64,000 bases of DNA from Gnetum montanum (Eukaryota; Streptophyta; Gnetopsida; Gnetales; Gnetaceae): contig MNCI01034976.1 in NCBI GenBank assembly GCA_015680685.1, forward strand, positions 192,666-256,665, written 5' to 3'. Positions 1 to 12,650 of this stretch are shown here, piece by piece (the stretch's first letter is position 1; each line of letters opens with the position of its first letter). The translations under genes and the position numbers were made by a program. The notes beneath the pieces were generated by a model that was not told where the DNA came from, did not search any database, and worked only from the letters and a program-made list of their open reading frames with translations.

Positions 1-48
1 CTTGCCCAACAAGTTAGGAGGTTACTTGCCCAACAAGTTAGGTAAGTT
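1..48. repeat. 24-25 bp tandem duplication
   Basis: An 18-base unit beginning CTTGCCCAACAAGTTAGG occurs at 1-18 and again at 25-42, giving about two units of period 24. It sits at the window edge, so the array may extend to the left. No function can be read from it. Confidence 0.8.
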
Positions 49-1559
49 ACAACAATATTGGGTGGTTTCAACCACCAAAGAGATAAAAAGGTTGCAATTG
101 ACAAGTGGCCTTGGTGGTTACATACATTATAGATTAAGGCTAGGAAGTTACAACTAGATAACATCATAGTTAAAGGCTAGGATTTTATTATTTTATTATT
201 TGGAAATGTCCATAAATCCTTCTCCTTTTTATGTATTTGAAAAATTAGTCTCCTTTTGTCATCAAACCAAAACTGTACTTGTTTGGCTGCCTTCTTCCCG
301 CTATCCATTTGCAAGGCCCCAATTAACTTTGATTGATGTGAAATTTGCAGCGATTAATAGCAACAAAGCCTGAGGATACAATGCATGTTGCCGATGATCT
401 GCTGAACTTCTCTTGTCCACACCATTCTCTGCATTTTTCATCCGTATTTGCTGCGTCATGTGTCCTGTGACTCTCCTCAAGTCACCCGCAGCAACCCTCA
501 ACCCGATCCGCGCACCCCGAGGTCAGATCTGGACGTGGCCGAGGTCCTGGCCGCGCGCGCGACAGAGGCCTCTCCCTGTCTTCTTCTGCAGCCGCTGCTA
601 TGCCCGCTGCTGGTCTTCTTCCTGTGGCTGTTCTTTCATATGCGCACAGTCCTCCTTTTCACTGCCGTTCTTCAGACACTGTCCATCCATCCTTCGCGGC
701 CGCTGCTCATCCGCCCTTCACCGACGTGTAGCCTTCCCCTACAGTTTCTGGCTCCCGCGCGGCTTTGTCGCTGGATTTTCTGTGCCTGTGCCTCTGTATT
801 TTTTTTTTGGCCATTTTCGGATTGGGTTTTCCCAGAAAAAAAAATGTGGATATGTGTAAAAAAAACCCTGTAATTCCTCCAGACAACAAAAATATTGACG
901 TGCTGGTGCTGTTGCCGCCCTCTCCGCCGTTGCGTATGATGCTGGAACCGTTGTCGTTTGAATCTTCCGTCTGCTGGCCTTCGCTGCCACTGCTTTTTCG
1001 TACTGCCCTGCATCGACCACATCTGCTGGTTCTCGCGGATAGTCCTACTGCTGCTGCTGTAGTACCTCAGTGGGTGCATTTTCTGTCTACGACGGCTCTA
1101 GGAAATCGTAAAAATACAGCACCTCAACTCTCCTCCCAGTCGAGTTGCATGGCGCAAAATGTTTGAACACATTGGTATCGTTGTAGAATTTTTTTCGGCC
1201 CTCAAAACTTGAACTTTGGTCATTTTCTGACATGCTGTGCAGCGTTAACCATTTTCATTTTCGTCCGTAGGATAACATGCTTTTTTTTTAACCGAGGAGC
1301 ATCATAATCATCATTAAACAACTACATTGGCTTTGATTCCTTTGTGTATATCCTCACATCGTCACAAGGATATCTAAGCTTGCAAGTAACCTTGGCTTCA
1401 ATACTCGTGTTAGTGCCCTTTCTCTTCATGACCAAACTTAGGACTAAATGGCTTAGGGTAGAAACATGTCTTACGTCTTATAAGAAAACAATGTCTCTTG
1501 TGGTTGGCACAATCGCGTACGACAAGATTTTCAATGTTCCACATGCAACCCTCCAAGAC
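49..1559. other. Unassigned intergenic DNA with a GC-rich patch
   Basis: No convincing gene is seen. About 480-1090 is richer in C and G than the rest of the window and contains several overlapping short open frames on both strands (for example 413-873 plus and 672-1079 minus). Their overlap in several frames, skewed composition and lack of recognisable motifs argue against coding. The A/T-rich stretch before it (about 170-270) could belong to an old LTR, but no paired repeat is visible. An open frame at 1344-1685 runs into the PPR-like relic described next. Confidence 0.4.
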
Positions 1560-1960
1560 AAGAAAGATTCCCAAGTGAAGAGGGGAATCGTTTCAAAGCA
1601 AGGCAACCAACAACTTGTAAGTGTTTTATTAAAGGCATCGGAGAATAGTATGCTGGTCTTCCTATCTTGCAGTAGAAAGATTTAAATTTTGGATTTTAGC
1701 ACCAATGTATGTGTCTGGATAAGTTAAGGTTTTGGTAGTGTTCATGATTCTAGGCTCATTTTTGTCCGGATGCCAACAAGGGATGAAATCCCATGGAATG
1801 GTATGATTTTTGGCAACATGGTCCTTGGAAGGAGGCTTTACAGCTTTTGTGTATTTGTTGATTCAAGGATGCAAGTTGGACAAGGCCTCTAAGATTTTTG
1901 GACATTCAACCATGCCTTTGTGGATGCGAACCAATTAGCCATAAGATTATCTTAATCAAC
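1560..1960 (+). pseudogene. Pentatricopeptide-repeat (PPR) protein relic
   Basis: Near 1740-1810 the plus strand translates to a segment containing RLIFVRMPTRDEIPWNGMI, which closely resembles the repeat unit of plant PLS/DYW-type PPR proteins (typical pattern A-R-x-V-F-D-x-M-P-x-R-D-x-x-S-W-N-x-M-I). Just upstream a piece reading F-S-T-N-V-C-V fits the preceding part of such a repeat. After the match the frame must shift by one base to continue as G-P-W-K-E-A-L-Q-L-L, again PPR-like. PPR proteins bind organellar RNA in mitochondria or plastids. Here only about two repeats survive, with stops and at least one frameshift, so this is a dead fragment. The family call rests on pattern memory only. 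Confidence 0.5.
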
Positions 1961-2048
1961 ATGGTAGACTTCAAGGTGAAGAAACAGAATTTCAAAAATC
2001 TCTTTTAAATTTTTCAAAAATCACCATAACCTTATAAAGCCTGTTCCA

Positions 2049-3196
2049 TGAAATGGCCAAAATGTGCCAACAGTAACACTCACGTGGAAGCCCAAAGATG
2101 TCTCCAGAAGCTCTAGAACTCATCAACAATGGTCATTTTTGCTCTGGCATCTCTTCATTAAACAAGATCAATAGTTTTCATTTTTTTGCACCCCCTTGTT
2201 GATTCCGAAAGTTTTCCATACACTTGACCCTACTTGTAAGAGTAGGGAAGATGTAGTCCTAGAGCATAGGCTCCACTTTGCATTTTTTGTAAAAGGATGG
2301 AAATTCCCTAGATTCTGGCACATGTAGTTTGAACAGTATGGTCATGGCTTAGAAAGTTTCACGTTCAATGTAACACTACAATGTAGCACACTAGTGTAAC
2401 ATTATAGCATGGCACTACATGACAGTATGACACATTCATGTTTACACCATGTGGGACCTAGAACACATGGCATCCAAACCACATCTCTCTCCCACATCTG
2501 GCTCTATAAATACATCAGTGAACAATGTTCAAAGGGTTGGCTTTTGGGCATTTTTGGCTTTTGACTTGGATTTCTTGCAATTATCGATTGGCATTTTTAG
2601 CATTTGGCTTTCTCATGATTAGCTTTGGCAAAGAGACTAGGAAGTGGAAGGTTGACAAAGAGAAAACCCCAGTGGTTTCACCTCCTAGATCTTTCCTAGC
2701 CCAACAAGCACCAACTCATCAATTCCTATTAGCAAGCCATTGGTAGTAGTGAAGGAGCTGTGACCATACCATTACATTGTAAGTTGTGCCCATCCACATT
2801 GCTCATCAGCTGCACCCCTTTTCCAGCCAAACAAAGATTGAATCCCCTAATTGTTTGGGTAGTGCATTCTCTCACTTGAGCTCATTTCATTTCATCTTAA
2901 TATATTTTGCATCACTGTCTATCAATTTATGTTCATTGCTTAAGTTACATACTTTTGTTACACTTTTATTATTCTGTGTGTTATGGCTTTCTACACTTCA
3001 ATCTCCATGCATAACATCTTAAAAAAATGTTTATAAAAGATTATTATATACCGACTAAGTCCTTGTCTGATCGACCAGACCATTCAGGGCACCCCATTTC
3101 TGTTTTCTCTATCATGGCCCTTGCACAGATCCGAGGTTAGGTTGTACACCTGGTAACCTCTCGGTGTTCTAGCCACCAATGTTTTCAGCTGTTACA
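2049..3196 (+). mobile_element. Lone LTR related to those of element A
   Basis: About 2085-3196 aligns by eye with the downstream half of the element A LTRs. Shared blocks include the CTCCAGAAGCTCTAGAACTC region, the GGCTCTATAAATAC promoter block, and the end GTTTTCAGCTGTTACA. A possible start, TGAAATGGCC, is at 2049. It is shorter (about 1.15 kb) than the 2.0 kb LTRs of A and lacks a clear 5 bp target duplication (TTCCA before, CCAAT after), so it is probably 5'-truncated or rearranged. The sequence to its right belongs to ORF-E. Confidence 0.7.
2505..2512 (+). promoter_or_regulatory. LTR TATA box
   Basis: TATAAATA in the context GGCTCTATAAATAC, at the same relative place as the TATA boxes of the other LTRs of this family. 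Confidence 0.6.
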
Positions 3197-4295
3197 CCAA
3201 TTTTCTCTATCCAATAAATGCAGTTGTCCATGAGGTTAGATCCCAATCCCTGAGAGGTGATAGTGTGCTTATCTCAAAATCATTTATTGCTAGAAATCTC
3301 TAGGAATGTCACCACCTTCTCAATGCATTTGGAGGAAGGTGAAGGGACAACTATCCTGGTGATGCAACACCAAGGGTAGGACATGGTAGCAGAGGTTGTT
3401 GTTGACCATGTAGCTGAAGTAGTTAATAGATTGGTGGAATTTGTACCAAACATATCTACACTTCGAGATGTGAAAACATTTGTAGGCATGGTTAGTAAAA
3501 AGTTGAATGCATCCAAGCATGAAGAATTGTTGGATCAATTGGTGGGGACTAGGCAATCAATTTTGGATATCTTTGAATTTTTGGAAAATATCACTGTAAC
3601 CTAGTTGAAGCTACTAGATGTAAGAGGCAAATGCATTATTTTAGAGGGAAAACTCAAAGTAGCTCAAGCACAAAATCAATGCTTGGTTGTAGAGGTTGCC
3701 AAACTACGTGCCAACCTTGCTGACCCTACCATCCTTAGCCCAACAATAATAAGAAATGAAGCTTTCGAACAGCTTTAGGAATGATTAAAGAAGGTTGAGG
3801 AGGAAATAACGAACATCTTTAACTAGTCCATAGTAGAAGCAAAGACGTACTCAATTCAGAAGTACTTGGCACAGATGCACTAGGAGAATGAGACTCTAAC
3901 CACACAAAATCATTGCCTATGAAATGTTGATGTTTAAATGCAACAAATGTAAGAATTTATTCATCAATAGTAGGAGTAGCTAGCCAAGGTGAATATGGAA
4001 AATGAGAATATTAGCTATAGAGAATCAAAATTTATTAATGAAGGAAATTTGTGCCTTCTGCCAAAAATTTGCTATAAAGTTTGCTTCCTAGAAGAATGAA
4101 GCCTTAAAGTTTGAAAAAGTTAAAGATCACTACAATGACTAGGTTGGCCTGCAGAAGGAAGTAAACAAGAAACACATACAAATGATGAAGAAAAAAGTAA
4201 ATGAAGCCCTCCAGCAACTCCAACAAGGAAGAGAAATCTAGCAATCCATCTTTGATAGGATTAATTTCTACAACAAGGCAGAGATTCAAATAAAG
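3197..4295 (+). pseudogene. ORF-E of an Athila-like relic, left part
   Basis: The plus strand holds a long decayed coding stretch. The best open part is 3383-3604 (about 73 codons). After it the same frame continues with isolated stops, and then a region rich in Glu, Lys, Gln and Asn reads like a coiled coil (about 3640-4290, for example near E-G-K-L-K-V-A-Q-A-Q-N-Q). The segment 3285-3555 is clearly homologous to 63750-64000 at the right window edge. The reading frame resumes at 23516 on the other side of element A, so A split this gene. By position, just upstream of a polypurine tract and 3' LTR, it is the extra ORF that Athila-type elements carry after pol. I do not recognise a domain and do not claim an envelope function. 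Confidence 0.6.
4291..4295. repeat. Target-site duplication of element A, left copy
   Basis: TAAAG directly precedes the TG start of the left LTR. The right copy at 23516-23520 is TGAAG, a 4/5 match as expected for an old 5 bp duplication. Confidence 0.55.
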
Positions 4296-6294
4296 TGAAA
4301 CACCACTAATTTTGGGCTCTCGTGGCTCAACATCAAAGTGTTGAAACTTGGGTAAAATTTCTCTAAGCCTGATGTCACATTGTGCAGCATAAATAGCATG
4401 GCACCCTGGAAGTCTTAACATCTAGAAAGTTTTTTCTAAGTCTATCTACTATGTTCCTTGGCATAGTCAGCATAACATCCATTTCCAAGGCTAGTTTGCA
4501 TAAAAAGGGCATTGAGGATGGATTGAATAATTTGGCAAGTTTTCTATCATCTAGGCCTTCAAGATTGCTATGCTCTCTAGCTTGCCCATCTTGACACATG
4601 TCCTAGTTGCCAATCCACCCAAGTGCCAGGCTAGGAGTTGTCAAAAGTGTTTAGGATGGACAAAACAATTTGGCAAATTTTCTACCTTTGGACTTGTTAT
4701 GCTCCTTTACATTGTACAACATAGACAACATAGTAGGCCATGTGGGAATCATATTTTCCTAAGTGTTGGATCGAACATGGAAGGTGCATTTGAAAATTCT
4801 TCAACCTCCAAGATTTCTTATCCTGCTTCATCTTGAAAGCATGATTAACGTCCAATGGAAAAGCATTATAATTTTGGTTAAAATTCATTCAAAATTAGAT
4901 GTTACATTGTGCTACACTGCATAGCGTAGATAGCGTAGCAAATGTGCTAGGGTCAAAAACTTTCCAAGTATGAAACAAAGAGGTATCAGGCTCTTTTGAC
5001 ATGAAAAGTGTAGTTTTTGGTTGCTGAAGTTGCTTTTCTAGTTGAACCTTAGAGTGGAATTTTTCATTTTTAATGAAATTCATTGGAAAATGGATGCTAC
5101 GCTCTACTACGCTGTGTAGTGTAGATAGCGTAGCAGGCCAAAAGTGTAAATTTTTTCTAAGTGTTCACACTACGCTTCATTACACTAGATAGCATAGATA
5201 CCATAACACCTGGAAAAAGCCTCCAAAAGTTCCTAGATCTTGTCATTGACCTTCATTCCTCCTTTGGCATCTCTCTAGTGGCCAAGATCAGCAATTTTCC
5301 TTATTTCTTACACCTCCTATTGGTCCCCAAAGTTGTCCCCACGCTTGACCCTACTTAGAAGAGGAGGAAAGACGTAGTCCTAGAGCATAAGCTCCAATTT
5401 GCATTTGTTCTAGGCATTTTTGTAAGTACATGATAGTTCTTTAGACTTTGGCACTTGCGGTTTGGGAAACATGGTCATAGTTTGGTAGATTTTTAGTCCC
5501 TATTCTTGTCTTGTAGAGCATAGCACCATTGGACATAACACTTTGAGTGTAGCACATCAGTGTGACACTTTCACGATTGTGCTACATGGGACCCAAGACA
5601 TGTGGCATCCAAACCACATCTCTCCTCCAACCCTAGCTCTATAAATACCCCAGTAATTGACATTCTAAGGGTTGGCTTCCACAATTGGCTTTGGCAGGCA
5701 ATTGGGAAGAAAAAGGTTGATGAGCATTCCTAATGTCTACCTCACTTGTACACTCAAACATGACACCTGCACCTTGCATCCACATAGCATAGCAACTACT
5801 AGCCTAGCAAGCTTCAGCTCCTTCTTTCAGCACCACATCTGCAATGATCTAGGAACTATGACCATGTTACCTTGCTACCCAGTTGTGCCTATTTGGCACT
5901 GTGTACCAGTTATACACATGATTTGATCAAAAGTCACATCCCCCAATCTTGGGGCTGTGCATTTCCTCACTTGCACTCTCATTTTATTTTTCTATAACAC
6001 ATATTTTAAATAGTTAGTGTACCTATTTATTTCTATTTTCATGATGCATACATGTTGATGCTCTCTTGCTATTATACATGTTGCATTCATACTTATTCCA
6101 ACTCCTACACATGATGCTCTAAAATCATTATTCACAAATGGTTATTGGACACCACATAAGTCCCTAATTAATCAACCAAACCATTTAGGGTGTCCCATTT
6201 CTATTTTCTTCAACATGGTCCTCTCATAGATTCAGGGCTAGACTATGTGCCTATCAACCTCTCGATGTTCCAGCAACTAATGTCAGATGCTATA
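4296..6294 (+). repeat. Left LTR of element A
   Basis: Starts TGAAACACC and ends near GATGCTATA. It pairs with 21505-23515. It contains clusters of inverted CTACGC/GCGTAG-type motifs (about 4905-4945 and 5098-5135) and a TATA box at 5640-5647. Confidence 0.88.
5640..5647 (+). promoter_or_regulatory. LTR TATA box (element A, left)
   Basis: TATAAATA in the context GCTCTATAAATACCCC. It is the likely start region for the genomic RNA and is conserved at 22836 in the right LTR. Confidence 0.7.
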
Positions 6295-6300
6295 TTTTTT

Positions 6301-6319
6301 TGAGGCTAGAAGGAGGGCC
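6301..6319 (+). other. Primer-binding-site-like sequence of element A
   Basis: TGAGGCTAGAAGGAGGGCC follows the left LTR by six bases and aligns with TGGCACTAGAAGGAGGACC at the same place in element B. This is the normal position for tRNA priming. The tRNA identity cannot be settled here. Confidence 0.55.
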
Positions 6320-6805
6320 TAAACCTCCATGTCCATTCTATGCACCATAGGTAGTCATGTGTGCTTTCTGTACCTTCATTGCTCACAACAAACTAGCATA
6401 AACGTAACACCCCTGTGGACCTACTACAGTAGTAGCTAGGTCATAGGCCAATGTAGGGGTTTTTTATGTTTCGATTGGTATAGTTGGATCCCAGTTGATG
6501 GTTCCCCTAGAACCCCGCAAGACAAAAATCCAAAAACTATGTACTGCGTTAAGCTCTTTGTGTTCCGTGTAGTGTGACACGTATAGCATAACAAGTGTAG
6601 CATAACAACCCTATCAGCGTGATAGTCCTACCTAGTGTAGCAAGCGTAATAGCACAAGTTACTATTTTTTAGCATTTTTAGATTTTGCCATTTTGGCCTA
6701 TTTTTGGTGTAGCTTACCTATTTAAGTGTTAACTCAAAATTTATTGTATTTCACCATTTTTCACAAGTTTCTTTACTTCTTACATTCTTTTTTGACACAG
6801 TAAAA

Positions 6806-9660
6806 ATGAACCCATCTAGCACCTCAGCTAGCACCTTGAGCTTGGAGATAGCTCATCCCTTGCAACATGTGATAGCACTTGAGTGACCACTTAGCCCAGT
6901 GCACCCACAACATCAATCTCTTCAACTGCAACATCAATCACCTAAATGCACGACACATGATGAGGAGAAATATAACTTCTTATGTGTAAAGATCCAAGTG
7001 GGCCTACCACTAGACCACCAAGAATTCAAAGAAAAATGCAACTTTGAAATTATTCACTGGAACAGAAGGGAGTTCCTTCCTACTCTTGATGCCATCATAC
7101 CACTCACTAAAATGTTTCAGTGGATATTGAAACACAATCACACCTTTGTATTTCTTTCACACTAATCACAATCCTCTACCTCTTTTTTCACAACTACAAC
7201 ACTTTCACAGGTCAAACCTTCCTTGGTTGTATGAAGCCATCAAATATTATCAACATAATAGCATGTAGGGCCTTCGGCCTCCTTTCCCTTTAGTATTCCT
7301 TCACAGTCTATCTAGTTTTCACAACCAACATCTATGATGCCTATGTTACCATATGTACATACTATGTCTACATCACAACCATAAATGGGCCCTATTTCCA
7401 TTACCTCCTCTACGCCAATTCCACCAGTAGCAACTCCAACCTCAACTGCATGGAGGGCAGTGATGTCCTTTTCTACTATCTATTCATCTCAGATACCATA
7501 GTATATCCAACCCCAAATGTATCAAGCTTCACATAAGATGCAGCCAACTACGGGGCTACGGGCTACTCTAGCAATGAGATAGGTACCCATTCCCATAGCA
7601 CCACCAATGGTAGTTGCTCCAGCAACAACACCCATAGGGTTGTGGGCCACTCAGATGGTGCCACCAATGGAATCTGCTTTGACAGCACCCCTAATGGGAA
7701 TGGCGGTTGCACCAATAGCACCACCAATGATGGTTGCTCCAATGGTGCCATCGATAGTCCAACTAATGAAACCTTCCATAACACCTCTAGGTCTAGACCA
7801 AGCCTTTCAAATTATTCAAACCCTCATCGATGAAGTTAAGTGGCTTAAAGCCACTAGCTTTGAAATGGTCCATGCAATGGACCTTTATCAGGATGACCCT
7901 ATTAGCTCCATCGTGCCTTCGCTCATGTTTCCTCCTAGGGTACAACTTCCCCAATTCACAAAATACAATGGAGAGGGTGATCCCAATTCCTTCTTAGTTA
8001 CATTTCAATCAGATTCCCTATTATTATAGCCATGGCCACATGTAATTATTTGTGTTTTCGCCATGTCCTTGACTGGTAAAGCTTTGGACTGGTATCGCAC
8101 ACTTCCTCATGCATCAATTTCAACACTAAAAGAACTGCTAAGTCAATTTCTCACTCACTTCTGTATAAATTGAAGTCAAAAGTCACCTTAGACCAACTCA
8201 TGAATGTCAAACAATAATTATTAGAACCCATCCAGAAATTCATACAACACTGGAGTGCTTCCTTAAATGAAATTCGTGAGCCAATTGCTAAAGCCCATCT
8301 ACTAGCCATTTTCAAGGGTGCTATGAATGATTTTATTAAATCTAAGCTATACTATTTAGCGCCATGTACCCTTAGCTAGGCTTTTTCATAGAGAAAGAGT
8401 ATACAAGATGTAGCAGAGGCTAGTAGAGACTCAGCTTATATAGCTTACAAAAATGCACATGCAAAGAAAGAGAAGGAAAAGGGAAAGGCTGCAACAACAA
8501 CTATGGCCACTGTAGCTAAGAAAAATAAGCCTAATAACAACAAGAAGGCTACCAAAATGCCTAAGGCCATGACCGCTATTGCTAAAACATCAAGCTCTAG
8601 CAATGCAGGAGCTAGCCAAGCTCTAGCGTCAACAGTTGTGACACAAACTTTGTCAAGGTCAAATTTTAAGTGTAAGGATCGCTCAAAATACACCCCATTG
8701 CCAATTAATCCATTAGAGTTATTAGATCAACTATTGAGTGTTGGGTGCATTCAATATAAGAAAATGTCAGAGGAGGCCCACAAATGGCATGAGAGGTATT
8801 GTGAGATCCTTCAAGACCCCTCTGTAGCTATGCCTAATGAGCCTCTAGTGCCTAGAAATTTTAGGCTAGAACGCTTCTACAATTATCACCAATTGTGTGG
8901 CCATGAAATGGACTTCTACTTAGTGTTAAAAGATGACATTCAACATATGATTAATCAGGGTAAGTTGATCCTTGACAAAAATAGTCTCGTTTGGTCAAAA
9001 AACCAATCTATGAATGTCTATAAGGATTCGTTGAATGCTAATAGTGTAGGCTATACCATTAATGTTATTAGTGTTGATGACAATGTAGAAGCAACACATA
9101 AGCTATTTGTGGTCCATGCACCTTCTCAAGGTACTAAAGCTTCAATGTCACCTAGGTCATAGCCCCCTTTTATCATTGAAATATCACCCTAGGGGCCCAT
9201 CACACCTTTCGTAGTTAAGGCCCCTCAACGTGCTGCTGCAACAACTCAGGCACCTTTTGTTATAAGAGTACCAAAGCATACAAACTCATCACCTACCTAG
9301 ATTCTAGTGGTTGGAACTATGTCATAACCTTCTCACCTAAGGAAACATGATAAGCGTCTAGTTGAAAAAATGACTAGGGAACACACTACGCTAGGCCCCC
9401 CTAAGCCAACCCCTTTGTCAGCAGTTCCCATGGCCCCACCACCTAAAGATAATGTGGAAATACATTCAAAATAAGAAAATACCAAAGCCTAGAAGCCCAC
9501 TACCCAAACAAAAGCCAAGTCTTCTCCTCCTTGGGAAATCTATCTTTTAGGACATATAGAGGAAACAAAAACCACCAAACACTTGGATGGTGGACAAGAT
9601 TTCTTAGATACACTAACATAAGTTAGACAAGATTTAAAGAAAAAAAAAACACAACTTTAA
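6806..9660 (+). pseudogene. gag: gag (element A)
   Basis: Gag forms the particle in which the element RNA is copied. The proposed start is the ATG at 6806, opening a Ser/Thr-rich N-terminus. A Pro/Met/Ala-rich middle (about 7400-7780) contains repeats of the type A-P-P-M. The capsid-like core at 7900-8390 includes LPQFTKYNGEGDP and KALDWYRTLP, standard retrotransposon-gag signatures. The reading frame shifts once between about 8030 and 8500. The following Lys-rich part (8450-8640) leads to a Tat-type C-terminal motif around 8870-8960 (Y-H-Q-L-C-G-H then I-N-Q-G-K-L), the position of a zinc knuckle. About 9160-9660 is a decayed linker to PR. Many stops show it is dead. Element B carries the matching gene at 28373-31370. 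Confidence 0.85.
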
Positions 9661-10518
9661 ACTTATATGATTTAATAATGACTTTTTTTGCACATCATGA
9701 GGCTTTGATCCATATGATGGTATCTATTCCTGTTAAGGAAGATATGCCACTAGAGGAAAAAGTCATTCATGTTGTTATGCTTTCATCTATAGTTGAAGAA
9801 TCACAGGAAAGTTACTTGACTTTCCATGATGAAGCCATTAAAGTTGATCCTAAAAGGGGTCAAGTAACCACTGTCCTTATGTTTATAATAATTCATGTAG
9901 GCCAATATAGGATTCGTAGGGTGCATGTTGATGATGGGGCAGCAACCAATGTAATTCCATTCCTTGTTGTTGACAAGTTGGGTCTGGTGGATCAAATCAA
10001 GCCCACAAAAAAATTCTTGTTTGAAGTCATTCAATGGGACATGCGTTGTGGTCAAGGGAACTATCACTATCAACTTTGTAGCAAGGGATCAATTCCCCAC
10101 TAGTGTAAAATTCATCATAGTAGAAGAAATTTCTAGGTTTAATTTTATTTTAGGAAGATCTTGGTTAGCCCAAATAAGGGCTACCTCTTCACTAATACAC
10201 CAAGAGATCCACCTACCCCATGCAGGTGGAGAGGTGGTGATCTTTGGTGATGAGGTAGCCCCTCCGGCTATCAACAATATCAACATAGAGCAAGGGTTAG
10301 AAATAGAAGTCTTTAAAGACGTTTCACCTGTCCATGTTGAAACCCAATGTTATTTTGCCAATAAGTTAGACAAAACTAACAACCTACACAAAGAAACTAT
10401 ATGGGCATAGTTACCTTTTTCAACAATAGATGATAACTTAGAGGAGTATCACGTTAAATCCTCTAGTCCATATGCCCCACCTAATCCACATCAGGTTAGG
10501 AAACAATTACATGATTAA
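9661..10518 (+). pseudogene. Aspartic protease, PR (element A)
   Basis: This is the retroviral-type aspartic protease that cuts Gag-Pol. The active-site region reads VHVDDGAATNVIP at about 9920-9960, matching the family pattern D-[ST]-G-A with Ser/Thr replaced by Asp. The flap and C-terminal part FILGRSWLA is at about 10140-10170. A one-base frameshift near 9965-10050 splits it. The frame after the shift matches the gag C-terminal frame, so gag and PR were one ORF. It ends at the TAA at 10516-10518 after a motif N-P-H-Q-V-R-K-Q-L that element B also has (N-P-R-W-V-K-K-Q-L). Confidence 0.85.
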
Positions 10519-10619
10519 GGCATAGCCCTACTTTACTTCTATAATTTTTTTCTTTAACACTTCTGTTTGTACACTTTTGATTTTGCATTGTATTTACCCT
10601 TTGCATTAGTTAATTACCC

Positions 10620-10862
10620 ACAGCCTAGAATGACCTTAAACTATCGCACAACCTACCAAGGCCTAAAAATGATAGCCCACTCTCTATGTTAATCACCCAC
10701 TGCCTGAAATGGCCTTAAACTAGCTACAACCTAAAATGGCCTTAAACTAGCTATGACCCGGAATGGTCTTAAACTAGCTATGGCCAGAAATGGCCTTAAA
10801 CTAGCTATAGCTTGAAATGACCTTAAACTAGTTATAGCCCAAAATCACCTTAAACTAGAGCA
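10620..10862. repeat. 27 bp tandem array after PR (element A)
   Basis: About eight degenerate units of the type TATGGCCNGAAATGGCCTTAAACTAGC lie between the end of PR and the end of the antisense gene. Element B has a 60 bp array with the same core in the same place (32341-32576). Confidence 0.85.
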
Positions 10863-12554
10863 TGGGACTCACAAGGGGCCTAACTATATCAATAAAAATG
10901 CTAGAAAAAAGAAATAAAACAAACTTCTTACTTTTCATTAAACTACAAATGAAATACATAGTCTAAAATTATGTTTACATTTAGAGTTGCAACATTACCC
11001 AACAATGGGGGTAACATTTCAAAATTTTAAAATATTAATGAGTAGGCTATGGGTTCTCTCTTGTGTCCTTATCCACCACCCCACTAGGTCCTACATCCTC
11101 ATCTAGATCCTACATAAATTAACAAAACAATAAACTAATGAGTGAGTAGGCAATGCATAAGGCTATCATGAAATAAATTGCAAGAAAATAGACTTGGCTA
11201 ACCTAAGATGGGCTCGCATTCATGTCTAGTGGTATTTTTTCAAGGCTAGATGCTAAGCACTGGAGGATTTCCTCCTTAGTCAAATTTGACCAGTCTTCCT
11301 TCCCTAAATCAACACCTATTAAGATTTTTCCTTTCTCCACGACCATCCATGCAGGTGGCCCTGGAGAAAACATGGTAGATTTGGCCTCTCTAGAAGGTAG
11401 GAGCATTTCCCTCTTGAGAGATTCATTGACCACTAAGTGTTTCACAAACTTATCATAGGCCTGGGTAGCGCCAGTCACATCAAGGAATAGCTCATGACCT
11501 CACCATTTTATAGGTGCATCTCTGTACTTTTGGCAGTAAGCAGAACATTCCATTTTATACATATTTTTATGATTCTTTTGTGCTTGCCCCCATTCATATA
11601 CCTTGGCACTATAATCTTTCCAATCTTGATTCTTCTGGGCTAAAAGATCCATTTGCAAATGTTTCAATTACTTCACATGTGGCCTCATTTTTGCCCCTCA
11701 CGGTTGACCAATATCTAGCACAATCAATTATGGCTATACATCAACTACCATCTAAATTATCATAGGCATTAGGAATTCATTCCACAATCACAAGTCTTCT
11801 AGCTCAATAGCTTAACTCACCTTTTCTTTTTCAAGTTTCTGAACTTGTTTCTAGAGATCTTCATTGATGTGCTTACACTTCCATAATGATTGTGCCAAGT
11901 GTAGCACACATTTTATTTCCTCATCATATACACGATGAGGCACCTCTATTACCTTTGGAGGGAGTTTAGGCACATCTTTCACTTAAATTGCCTATTTCAA
12001 GTCCCATTTAAGTTGTGAAGCTGTTATACCAAAAATAAGATAATGTTAGTCATAACACGGTGGAAAAAAAAAGCAAATGCAATAGCCTAGATACACCTAT
12101 CTCAGAATCAATTTACTTTAAGTGATTAATCATATCATCCACTACACCTTGCATAAAAGAAAATTTATCTATGGTTTTCACTCATGGCCATAGGTGGAAA
12201 GTGGATGAAGACTCAGGGCCCTTAGCAAAAGTAGTACCTGCTACATAATAAAGCATGTTAGCATTATAAAGAAAGGGAGAAAAAGAAGAGGAAAAGAAGA
12301 AAACAAACAAACAAAAGAGGATGAGAGAAAAGAGAAAGGGTGAGAGGATAATATAAATGCCAGTGCAAAGCTCCTACCTAGCAAACCCTTAGGGGTGAGA
12401 GTGGGAGGATATCCCATTTTCACACTATCAAACAAATTAGCAAACTTACCATCCTTGAAATGTAGCCCTTCTTCTTCAAGTTTCCTTAAGAGTGCAGCGA
12501 CATCCTCAATTTTCATACATCCCTTAGGCTATGGGACACTATCTACAAAAGGCT

Positions 12555-12650
12555 CCTCTATAGTAGGGGCCTCCTCTTCTGTAGCAAGGGGCCTCCTCTT
12601 CTATGGTAGGAGCCTCCTCTTCTGTAGTAAGGGCTTCTTCTTTAACAATA
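12555..12650 (-). repeat. Short coding repeat in exon 5 of the antisense gene
   Basis: On the minus strand a unit of about 24-27 bases encoding roughly T-I-E-E-E-A-P is repeated three to four times. A one-base slip inside it breaks the frame. In element B exon 5 is instead a run of Glu residues followed by a Lys-rich tail, so this acidic exon evolves fast by repeat expansion. Confidence 0.65.

Noticed and set aside
301-1166. Several overlapping ORFs of 60-148 codons in the GC-rich patch
   Set aside because: They overlap on both strands and in several frames, have low-complexity Leu/Pro/Ser or Arg/Gln composition and show no motif. GC content alone explains them.
3197-4295. Naming ORF-E an envelope gene
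   Set aside because: Position alone suggests the extra Athila ORF; I see no clear signal peptide, membrane anchor or known fold to support an envelope role.
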